From positions 1-64,000 of the forward strand of contig JADKKK010000002.1 of the NCBI GenBank assembly GCA_016720545.1: a stretch of DNA of 64,000 nucleotides, given 5' to 3'. Of this stretch, positions 52,630-59,937 are shown one piece after another. Made by a program: the position numbers and the translations under genes. Origin of the DNA: Myxococcales bacterium. GTDB lineage: Bacteria; Myxococcota_A; Polyangia; Polyangiales; Polyangiaceae. The notes beneath the pieces are model-generated. The model saw only the letters and a list, made by a program, of their open reading frames with translations, searched no databases and had not been told where the DNA came from. Within the stretch, counting starts at the first letter, position 1. Every line of letters starts with the position of its first letter.

Positions 52630-53271
52630 ATGAACGCGCCCATGAAGCCGAGCCCCCAAGAGACGCGCGTGGTCGCCGCCGAGTTCGCGGCCGGGGCGAC
52701 GAACGTCGAGGGGCTGCCCGCGCCCGTCGCGCCCGAGATCGCCTTCGCCGGCCGCTCGAACGTGGGCAAGTCGTCGCTCATGAACGCCCTGATGGGCCGC
52801 CGAAACCTGGTGCGAACGAGCAACACGCCGGGCTGCACGCGGCAGCTCAACGTCTTCAGCGCGAAGCTCGCCGACGGCCTCGCCGTGCACCTCGTCGACC
52901 TCCCGGGGTACGGCTACGCGAAGCGCTCGAAGAGCGAGTTCAAGGGCTGGGGCGCCATGCTCGAGGGCTACCTCCTCGAGCGTCCCACGCTGCGCGCGGT
53001 GTTCGTGCTCGTCGACGTGCGGCGCGGCGTCGAGCAGGAAGAGCGGGATCTGCTCGAGTTTCTCGCGTCGCCGCCCCGCGCGCAGCGCACCATGCCCGTG
53101 TCGGTCGTCGTGTGCGCCACCAAGGTCGACAAGCTCTCGGGCTCCGCGCAGAAGCCGGCGCTCGCCGCCCTGCGGAAGGAGAGCGGGCTCGAGGTGCTCG
53201 GCACGAGCGCGGAGACGCTGCTTGGTCGCGAGCAAATGTGGGAGCGCATCCGAAGGGCGGTGGCGGGGTGA
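52630..53271 (+). CDS. engB: Ribosome biogenesis GTPase EngB/YsxC
   Basis: 213 aa from ATG 52630, with GAGGTG upstream; the earlier frame is not conserved. G motifs: GRSNVGKSSLMNAL (P-loop), TSNTPGCTRQLNVF (G2 region), VDLPGYGYAKRSK (G3), VVCATKVDKLS (G4), GTSAETLLG (G5). Usual length for the family. Needed for late 50S ribosomal subunit assembly. Coupled to the next gene by GTGA at 53268-53271. Confidence 0.95.
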   Translation: MNAPMKPSPQETRVVAAEFAAGATNVEGLPAPVAPEIAFAGRSNVGKSSLMNALMGRRNLVRTSNTPGCTRQLNVFSAKLADGLAVHLVDLPGYGYAKRSKSEFKGWGAMLEGYLLERPTLRAVFVLVDVRRGVEQEERDLLEFLASPPRAQRTMPVSVVVCATKVDKLSGSAQKPALAALRKESGLEVLGTSAETLLGREQMWERIRRAVAG

Positions 53272-54137
53272 CGCCCCGGCGCGCTGCGTCGGTCACGGTG
53301 GCCGCGTCGGCCGCCGTCGTCGCGATCTGCGCAGTCTTCGCGCTCACGGCGTGCCCGAAGCCGCCGGTCGAGGCGGCCATGGAGCACTGGTGCCCCGAGG
53401 GCTTCGAGGTCGGGCATGGCGACGTCTGCTTCGCGCTCCCCCCCACGCACGGGCCTCACACCGGCATCGTCGTGTACCTGCACGGGCACATGGAGGGCCG
53501 CGGTGACGCCGCCGAGTGGGCGGCCGCGCACGGGGTGGTCGCGCGTGGCTACGCGGTGGTCTTGCCACGTGGTCGCCGGGCGCTGTGCGCGCTGAAGGCG
53601 GGCCGTGAGGACGAGTTCTGCTGGCCCCACGGCGGCGATCCTGGCGAGATCCGCGCCGTCCTCGGGGACTGGGACCACACGCTCTGGCAGGTGAACGAGC
53701 TGCTCGAGGGCGCCGCGCACCCGCGGTTCGTGCTGGCGTCCGGCGAGGGCGCGACGTTCGCGGCCCGGCTCGCCCAGAGCGGTGCGTTCAAGGCCAAGGC
53801 CTTCGCCCTCGTCGGCGCGGGCGATGCGCCGGCCGAGCCCGGCGAGCCGACCCCGAGCCCACCCGCCGCGTCCGAGCGCCCTTCCGTCTTGCTCCTCGAG
53901 GGGCCCGAGGGTGAAAAGATCAATCGCCTTGACAAACGCCTCAGCGGCGCCGGCCTGCCGCTCGTCCGCTGCGCGCGGAGCGGGGCGACCACGCTGTCCA
54001 CCCCCGACGTCGAGACCGCGCTCCGCTTCTTCCAGGGCGGCGGGGCCTTCGCGTGCGACGGCGCGGGGCGTCCCGCGCCGGCTCCCGCTCCCGCTCCCGT
54101 TCCCACGAAGACCGAGAAGCCTCGCGCGAAACGTTAG
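53268..54137 (+). CDS. Alpha/beta-hydrolase-like lipoprotein, probably without catalytic Ser
   Basis: 289 aa from GTG 53268, overlapping engB by four bases. Signal ending in a lipobox LTAC (near residue 26). Body resembles an alpha/beta hydrolase: GIVVYLHGHMEGRGDAAEWA, YAVVLPRGRRALC, and FVLASGEGATFAARLA at the elbow, where GxSxG reads SGEGA and the nucleophile is Gly. The C-terminus is a Pro/Ala tether with a basic end. Several Cys suggest disulfides and an exported location. Likely a binding or structural relative of an esterase; this is inference. Confidence 0.75.
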   Translation: MTPRRAASVTVAASAAVVAICAVFALTACPKPPVEAAMEHWCPEGFEVGHGDVCFALPPTHGPHTGIVVYLHGHMEGRGDAAEWAAAHGVVARGYAVVLPRGRRALCALKAGREDEFCWPHGGDPGEIRAVLGDWDHTLWQVNELLEGAAHPRFVLASGEGATFAARLAQSGAFKAKAFALVGAGDAPAEPGEPTPSPPAASERPSVLLLEGPEGEKINRLDKRLSGAGLPLVRCARSGATTLSTPDVETALRFFQGGGAFACDGAGRPAPAPAPAPVPTKTEKPRAKR

Positions 54138-54212
54138 CCCGCGTGGCGCCTACGGCACGCGCGCGGACCTCTTCTCGAGCTCCGCCCCTCGACGCGCCAC
54201 CGTCTCAGCGCT

Positions 54213-55427
54213 TCACGCCGGCGGTCGTCGGAGCACCACGGCCGAGGCGTTCCCGTAGAAGCCGAGCGACGTGACCACCACCGTGTCGATCTCGTCGGGC
54301 GCGTGTCCGGACACGACGGTCGCAGGTCGCGCGCCGGCGAACCACGCGAGCGCGGCGGCCATGCCGAACGCCCCGCCGGCGCCGAGGGTCTCGCCGAGCA
54401 CGAGCTTGGGGGCCGCGATGCACACGCCGCCGCCGCCGCCGCTGCCGCCGCCGAAGACGCGCTCGAGGGCCACGCGCTCCGCTTCGTCGGCGCGGTGCAG
54501 GCCGGACAGGCTCGCGCACACGACGTCGACATCGGAGGGATCGAGCTTCGCGTCGCCGAGCGCATTCAGCACGGCGCGACCGAGCGCGTCGCCCGAGGGG
54601 CCGATGAGGGTCGACCCCTCCTCGGGCGCCTCGAAGGACGTGCCGTAGCCGACGATCTCCCCGAGCACGCGCGCACCCCGGGCGTGCGCGATTCGCTGCG
54701 GCTCCACCACGAGGAAGGCCGCGCCTTCGCCGAGCGACAGGTGCCCGACCTGGTGCCCGACCTGCCGCACGTGTTCGGGGTGATCGAGCGTGCCGAGCAG
54801 CGAGAACGCGAGGAACAGCGCCTCGTGCATCGCCTCGGCGCCGCCGACCAGGATCGCGTCGGCGCGCCCCTGGGCGAGGTGGATGTCGGCGCAGGCGACC
54901 GCGTCGAGCGCGCCGCAGTTGCCGTCCGAGATGGCCACGTTCAGCGCGCGCAGATCCTCCCAGATGCTCACGTAGCCGCTGGCCGAGTTGGCCACGGTGT
55001 TCGGGAACACGGCGGGGTTGATGTAGCGGGGGTCCTCCAGCTTCGCGACGCGGTTCAGCTCGGTGATGGCCTCGAGGCTCCCGTAGGCGTTCGAGCACAC
55101 GACGCCCACGCGCTCGGCCGAGAGGGCGATGAAGGCGTTGTCGCGCTTCAGGGCCGCCTCGGCCAGCCCGAGGCGCGCTGCCACGACGGCGAGCTTGGTG
55201 AGGCGATCGAGCGTGCGAAGGCCCTTCGGGCCCAGGGTGCGGGCGGCGTCGAAGTCGGGCACCTCGAACGCGCGCGCGCCTGGGTACTTCGTGGGATCGA
55301 TCGTCGTGAGCGCGCGTGGACCGGCGCCGGTGAGCGGCTGCGCCGAGCGCATCGCCTCCACGAAGGCCGACCAACCCACGCCGACGGTGGAGGTGATGCC
55401 CACCCCGGTGACCGCGCGAGGGAGCAT
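54213..55427 (-). CDS. Ketosynthase-like protein (KS-beta/chain-length-factor type)
   Basis: 404 aa from ATG 55427; its ATG shares a base with the stop of the ketosynthase gene (TGATG), so expression is coupled. Thiolase-type fold with VTGVGITSTVG at the start and DAILVGGAEAM in the middle. In ungapped comparison with the partner, the active-site Cys position is Asn170, followed by Cys171 (AISDGNCGAL). The first catalytic His motif reads SGLHRADEAE rather than HGTGT, and the second His (GHxxGA) is Glu346. Thus it is unlikely to condense by itself and probably forms a heterodimer with the ketosynthase, as chain-length factors do. Confidence 0.85.
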   Translation of the reverse strand: MLPRAVTGVGITSTVGVGWSAFVEAMRSAQPLTGAGPRALTTIDPTKYPGARAFEVPDFDAARTLGPKGLRTLDRLTKLAVVAARLGLAEAALKRDNAFIALSAERVGVVCSNAYGSLEAITELNRVAKLEDPRYINPAVFPNTVANSASGYVSIWEDLRALNVAISDGNCGALDAVACADIHLAQGRADAILVGGAEAMHEALFLAFSLLGTLDHPEHVRQVGHQVGHLSLGEGAAFLVVEPQRIAHARGARVLGEIVGYGTSFEAPEEGSTLIGPSGDALGRAVLNALGDAKLDPSDVDVVCASLSGLHRADEAERVALERVFGGGSGGGGGVCIAAPKLVLGETLGAGGAFGMAAALAWFAGARPATVVSGHAPDEIDTVVVTSLGFYGNASAVVLRRPPA

Positions 55428-56722
55428 CACAGCACCTCCCGGGTGGGCGGCTCGGGCAGCACCCCGGGTCGCGCGAAGCACGCCACGGCGTTGTAGCCAC
55501 CGAACGCGAGCGAGTTGTTCAGCACGACGCTCGCCACACCGCCTGGCGCCGTGCGCGCCGCGTTCGCGACGACGTCCAGATCGCACTCGGGGTCCGGGGT
55601 CTCGTAGCCCGCCGTCGGGGGGAAGAGGCCGTTCTCCAGGGTGAACACGCACCCGACGGCCTCGATGGCGCTCGCCGCGCCCATGCAGTGTCCGATGAGG
55701 CTCTTCATGCTGCTGATGGGTACCCGTCGCCCGCCGAAGACCTCGCGCATCACCTTCGCCTCCGCGGCGTCGTTGGCCCGCGTGCCGGTGCCGTGGGCGT
55801 TCACGAAGTCGACGGCGTCGGGGGTGATGCCGGAGCGAGTGATCGCCTGCCGCATGGCCTCGATGCTGCCGACCGCCTCCGGGTGCGGCCGAGTGATGTG
55901 GTAGCCGTCGCAGGTGAGTCCGTAGCCGCCCACCTCCGCGCACGCCGTGGCGCCCCGCCGCACCGCGTGGGCCTCGCTCTCGAGGACGAGCACCGCCGCG
56001 CCCTCGCCCACGATGAGACCCTGGCGGTTCAGGTCGAACGGCTGGCAGCGCTGGTGCGCCATCGCCGCGAGCCGCGCGAAGCCCGAGTACTGCAGCTCCT
56101 GGAGGATCTCGGTGGCGCCTGCGAGCACGACGTCGGCGCGGCCCTGGCGGATGAGATCCGCGCCGAAGCCGATCGCGTAGTTGCCGGCCGCGCACGCCGC
56201 GGGCAGCGCGATGACGGCGCCCTCGGTGCCGAACGCGCGGGCGAGGTGGATGGGAAGCAGCGTGGAGCCGTATTTGGGCAGGTGCGCGCGCCGTACGGCC
56301 GAGACGCCGCGCGCGATCCAAGCGCGGTCGATGTCGCCGAGCACGTCCGCCTCGCCCATCGTCGTGCCGAGCACGACCGAGGTGCGCGGACCGCCGAGGT
56401 GGCTCGGGCGAATGCGCGCGTCCTCCACCGCCATGCGCGCCGCGGCGAGGGCCATCGCCGAGCAGCGCCCCATCCGCCGGGTCTCCGCCGCGGTGAGGTG
56501 GTCGCGGGCGTGGAAGGCCTTCACTTCGCCGCCGTAGTCGCGGCCGATGCGCGTGGTGTCGAACGACTCGACGCGCGAGATGCCGCTCTTACCCTCCGCG
56601 AGCGCCTCGAAGAACGCGCGACGCCCGAGGCCGATCGAGCTCACGACCCCGAGGCCGGTGACCAGCACGCGCGCCGGCGCGGCCGTGGGAGGCGGGCTTC
56701 GGGTGGGGTCGTCGGCGCTCAT
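55427..56722 (-). CDS. Beta-ketoacyl-ACP synthase II-like ketosynthase
   Basis: 431 aa from ATG 56722, with AGAGGTG upstream. Complete catalytic set: Cys177 in LPAACAAGNYAI, His310 in NAHGTGTRAND, Lys340 and His345 in SMKSLIGHCMGAA. Also LVTGLGVVSSIGLG and the C-terminal NNSLAFGGYNA. It performs decarboxylative condensation of a malonyl-ACP with an acyl chain. A short Pro-rich N-terminal extension is the only oddity. Paired with the KS-beta-like gene and divergent from the acyl-AMP ligase, two ACPs and thioesterase, which marks it as pathway-specific rather than housekeeping fabF. Confidence 0.92.
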   Translation of the reverse strand: MSADDPTRSPPPTAAPARVLVTGLGVVSSIGLGRRAFFEALAEGKSGISRVESFDTTRIGRDYGGEVKAFHARDHLTAAETRRMGRCSAMALAAARMAVEDARIRPSHLGGPRTSVVLGTTMGEADVLGDIDRAWIARGVSAVRRAHLPKYGSTLLPIHLARAFGTEGAVIALPAACAAGNYAIGFGADLIRQGRADVVLAGATEILQELQYSGFARLAAMAHQRCQPFDLNRQGLIVGEGAAVLVLESEAHAVRRGATACAEVGGYGLTCDGYHITRPHPEAVGSIEAMRQAITRSGITPDAVDFVNAHGTGTRANDAAEAKVMREVFGGRRVPISSMKSLIGHCMGAASAIEAVGCVFTLENGLFPPTAGYETPDPECDLDVVANAARTAPGGVASVVLNNSLAFGGYNAVACFARPGVLPEPPTREVL

Positions 56723-56995
56723 GGCGACACCTCTCTACCCCAACTCACGCGGCTTGCGTTGGGCGGCGTTCCGGTCCTTGGAGGACGGCGGGCAGGGCGG
56801 TGGGGGCTGGCGCGCGGGGCCCCACGCGGCCCCACGCGGCCGGCGCCCGACGACGCGTAAGAAGCTACGCGGCGGTGTGGAAATTACGCAGGAACGATGT
56901 GTGTTCGACAGCTTGCGTCAAGCCCGTCCGCAAAGTATTGGGAGCGCGACCGGGCACTCGTCCCCCGCGCGGGGCGGGACCCTCCACGGAGCCGA

Positions 56996-58711
56996 ATGAT
57001 CGACCCCCGACACGTACCGCCGACCCTGGTCGACGCCGTCAACGAGCTCGCGCGGAGCAGCGCGCTCGGGTTCACGTTCGCGCGGTCCGACGGGTCCGAG
57101 CGCCACATGCCCTTCGCCGAGATCCGTGAGGAGGCGCGGCGTCGCGCGTGTCACTTCGCCGCGCGGGGGCTCGTGAAGGGCGATCGCCTCGCGCTGGTCG
57201 TTCCCGATCCGGACGAGTTCGTGCTGTCGTTCCTCGGCGCGATCTTCGCGGGCGTCGTCCCCGTGCCGATGGTGCCCCAGCTCTCGTTCAAGAACGTGGA
57301 GACCTACCACGACACGGTGGCGCACATCGCGCGCGCCTCGGGCGCGAAGCTGCTGCTCACCACCGAGTCGACCCGCCCCTACGTGGCGCCCGCGGCCGAG
57401 CGCGTGGACACGCTCTTGGGCGTGCTGACCACCTCCGAGCTCACCGACCCGATGGCCGGCGAGGTCGACGCGCGCGTGGGCGGCGCGGACGTGTGCTTCC
57501 TCCAGTTCACCTCCGGGAGCACCTCGAAGCCGAAGGGGGTGGTGGTCACCCACAACAACCTCGCCTGGAACTCCGAGAGCTTCATGGTCCACGGCCTCGA
57601 GAAGGACTCGTCCTTCGACAAGGGCGTGAGCTGGTTGCCGCTGTTTCACGACATGGGGCTCATCGGCTTCGTCATCGGGCCGCTGTTCACGAACATCCCC
57701 GTCGTGTTCCTTCCCACGGCGAGCTTCGTCCGCAACCCGCGCCTGTGGCTCGACACGATCCACAAGCACCGCGGCACCATCACGTACGCGCCCAACTTCG
57801 CCTACCAGCTCGTCGCCAAGCGCCTCAAGGAGCGCGACGTCGAGGGGTGGGATCTCTCGTGCATGCGGCGCACCGGCTGCGGGGCCGAGCCCATCCAGTC
57901 GCGCACGCTGCGCGAGTTCGCCGCGAAGCTCGCGCCCGCGGGCTTCGACCCGAAGAGCTTCATCCCTTCGTACGGCATGGCCGAGGCCACGCTGGCGGTC
58001 ACCTTCACGCCCCTCGGGGCCGGGCTCCGCGCCGACCGCATCGACCCCAAGGCCCGCGAGCGCGAGCAGGCGGAGCCGAGCGACGCCGACGACGCCCACG
58101 AGCTCGTGAACTGCGGTCGCCCGTTCCCGGGGCACGAGCTGGCGATCGTCGACGCCGACGGCAAGCGCCTCGGGGACCGTCAGGTGGGGCAGATCGTCAC
58201 GCGCGGACCCAGCGTGTGCCAGGGCTACTACCAAGAGCCCGAGCTCACCCAGGCCGCCTTCCAAGACGGCTGGCTCCAGACCGGCGACCTCGGTTACCTG
58301 GTGGACGGCGAGCTCTTCGTCTGCGGTCGCCTGAAGGACCTCATCATCGTCCGCGGTCGCAACTTCTATCCGAACGATCTCGAGTGGGTCGTGAGCGAGC
58401 TGCCGGGCGTCCGGCGCGGAAACGTCGTGGCCTTCAGCGTCGACGGTGAGTCAGGCGAGGAGCTCGTCATCTGCGCCGAGGCCTTCCAGAGCGAGGCGAA
58501 GGGCCTCCCCGAGGCCATCGCGCAAGCAGTGCTCGCGCACTTTGCGCTCAACGTGTACAAGGTCGTGATCGTGCCCCAGGGTACGCTGCCGCGGACGTCC
58601 AGCGGCAAGGCCCAGCGCCGCAAGACGAGGCAGCTCTTCCTCGAGGGGGCGCTCGACGCGGCACATCGTGTGCAAGGGCCTGGGGAGCCCGTCCCGGCCG
58701 CGGCGCCCTGA
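56996..58711 (+). CDS. Fatty acyl-AMP ligase (FAAL)
   Basis: 571 aa from ATG 56996, with CGGAG just upstream. ANL-superfamily enzyme: P-loop FTSGSTSKPKG (171-181), SWLPLFHDMGLIGFV (212-226, typical of FAAL/FadD32), SYGMAEATLAVTF, GWLQTGDLGYL, GRLKDLIIVRGRNFYPNDLE (hinge), and the catalytic Lys in RTSSGKAQRRK. FAALs make acyl-adenylate and pass the acyl group to a carrier protein rather than CoA; two ACP genes follow directly. It likely loads the starter chain for the ketosynthase pair. A possible promoter lies at 56913-56941 (TTGCGT, 17 bases, TATTGG), weak. Confidence 0.88.
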   Translation: MIDPRHVPPTLVDAVNELARSSALGFTFARSDGSERHMPFAEIREEARRRACHFAARGLVKGDRLALVVPDPDEFVLSFLGAIFAGVVPVPMVPQLSFKNVETYHDTVAHIARASGAKLLLTTESTRPYVAPAAERVDTLLGVLTTSELTDPMAGEVDARVGGADVCFLQFTSGSTSKPKGVVVTHNNLAWNSESFMVHGLEKDSSFDKGVSWLPLFHDMGLIGFVIGPLFTNIPVVFLPTASFVRNPRLWLDTIHKHRGTITYAPNFAYQLVAKRLKERDVEGWDLSCMRRTGCGAEPIQSRTLREFAAKLAPAGFDPKSFIPSYGMAEATLAVTFTPLGAGLRADRIDPKAREREQAEPSDADDAHELVNCGRPFPGHELAIVDADGKRLGDRQVGQIVTRGPSVCQGYYQEPELTQAAFQDGWLQTGDLGYLVDGELFVCGRLKDLIIVRGRNFYPNDLEWVVSELPGVRRGNVVAFSVDGESGEELVICAEAFQSEAKGLPEAIAQAVLAHFALNVYKVVIVPQGTLPRTSSGKAQRRKTRQLFLEGALDAAHRVQGPGEPVPAAAP

Positions 58712-58819
58712 CCCGGCACTCCGTCTGCGCGACCACCCTTACCCCTCGTTACCCCCGCTCCGCTCTTCCCCCCGCGTCGCGCCCCGCCCAGAAGCGAATC
58801 AGCCAGAAGGATCCGAGAA

Positions 58820-59068
58820 ATGTCGATGAACCGCGTGGAGCTCCTCAAGTTGTTCGAGACGACGGCCGCCGAGGTCGTGGAGAAGGACTTCAAGAACGTG
58901 TCCGAGGGAACGGTCATCAGCGAGCTTGGGATCGACTCGCTCGGCATGCTCGAGATCGTCGGTGCGATGGAGCGCAAGCTGAAGATCCAGATCCCCGACG
59001 AGTCCCTCGCCGGCTTGCAGACGGTGCGTGATCTGCTCGAGGCGGTCGAGAAGCGCATCACCGCGTAG
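58820..59068 (+). CDS. Acyl carrier protein 1
   Basis: 82 aa from ATG 58820. The phosphopantetheine site is Ser40 in LGIDSLGMLEIVGAME; the helical ACP fold spans the whole length. It carries acyl chains on a 4'-phosphopantetheine arm. It is 108 bases after the acyl-AMP ligase and 76 bases before a second ACP. The two ACPs differ strongly outside the LGIDS motif, so they may serve different partners (starter versus extender). Confidence 0.92.
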   Translation: MSMNRVELLKLFETTAAEVVEKDFKNVSEGTVISELGIDSLGMLEIVGAMERKLKIQIPDESLAGLQTVRDLLEAVEKRITA

Positions 59069-59144
59069 GGCTCCCGCGCGCGGGCCCGCTTGCGGCTGCT
59101 TGCGCCCGCTTACAGAGTAAGTAGCAACGACGAAGGGAACGACG

Positions 59145-59408
59145 ATGACCGACAACTTGAAAGAAGAGCTCCGCGCCCTCATCAGCGAGATCGCCGAGGT
59201 GGACACCGTCCCCGACGACGCGCACTTCAAGGACCTCGGCATCGACTCGATGATGGGCGTCGAGATCGTGGCAGCGATCGAGCGGCAGTACCACGTGAAG
59301 ATCGACGACTCGGAGCTCAAGGAAATCTCCACTCTGAGCAAGTCGTACGACCTCGTGCTCGACAAGCTGCAGACGCGCGAGACCATGGTCGCCCAGTCTG
59401 CCGAGTGA
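59145..59408 (+). CDS. Acyl carrier protein 2
   Basis: 87 aa from ATG 59145. Phosphopantetheine site Ser35 in LGIDSMMGVEIVAAIERQY. Acidic, helical, usual ACP length. Downstream of ACP 1 and 42 bases before the thioesterase. Since one carrier is enough for ordinary fatty acid synthesis, paired ACPs support a dedicated pathway here. Confidence 0.92.
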   Translation: MTDNLKEELRALISEIAEVDTVPDDAHFKDLGIDSMMGVEIVAAIERQYHVKIDDSELKEISTLSKSYDLVLDKLQTRETMVAQSAE

Positions 59409-59450
59409 CCGCGTGACGCCTCCTCGAGTCGGCCGAGCCGCGCTGCGCGC

Positions 59451-59882
59451 GTGAGCGGCGCCTTCCGCTCTCGGCGCTCGTCGCACGCCGTCCGCGTGCG
59501 CTACGCGGACACCGATCAGGCCGCCGTGGTTCACCACGCCGCGTACCTCGCGTTCCTCGAGGCGGCGCGCATCGAGCACTTTCGTGCCCACGGCTTCGAC
59601 TACGCCGCGTTCGAGGCCGCCACGCGCACGGGGCTCCCGGTGGTCGAGCTTCGCGTGCGGTACAGGTCTCCGGCGCGGTTCGACGACGCCCTCGAGGTCG
59701 AGACGTCGACGGCGGCCGTCACGCGCTTCTCCATGTGGATCGAGGGTACGGTGCGCCGTGGCCACGTCGTGCTGGTGGAGTCGAAGGTACGGCTCGCCTG
59801 CGTCGACATGGGCACCGAGCGGCCGTCGCGCCTGCCGCGAGAGCTGCTCGACGCGTGCCTCGAGCCCGGCTGGGAGCTCTGA
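59451..59882 (+). CDS. Hot-dog fold acyl-ACP/CoA thioesterase (YbgC/4HBT type)
   Basis: 143 aa from GTG 59451. The family signature RYADTDQAAVVHHAAYLAFLEAARIEH (residues ~17-43, quoted in part) contains the catalytic Asp and the VxHxxYLxxxEAAR helix of 4-hydroxybenzoyl-CoA thioesterase-like enzymes. It probably releases the finished acyl chain from ACP, or edits it. Last gene of the plus-strand half of the ketosynthase locus. Confidence 0.9.
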   Translation: MSGAFRSRRSSHAVRVRYADTDQAAVVHHAAYLAFLEAARIEHFRAHGFDYAAFEAATRTGLPVVELRVRYRSPARFDDALEVETSTAAVTRFSMWIEGTVRRGHVVLVESKVRLACVDMGTERPSRLPRELLDACLEPGWEL

Positions 59883-59884
59883 GC

Positions 59885-59907
59885 GCCAACTTTGCCCAGA
59901 TGTTGGC
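59885..59907. promoter_or_regulatory. Small inverted repeat upstream of ileS
   Basis: GCCAAC (59885-59890) and GTTGGC (59902-59907) with an 11-base loop lie directly after the thioesterase stop and about 30 bases before the ileS start. May be a weak terminator for the lipid locus or a leader element. It does not have T-box features. Confidence 0.35.
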
Positions 59908-59937
59908 CTGAAAAGGCGCTAGTAGCCGTCGATCACC

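Noticed and set aside
59883..59937. T-box leader upstream of ileS
   Set aside because: Only about 55 bases long, with no specifier loop or antiterminator; just one small inverted repeat.
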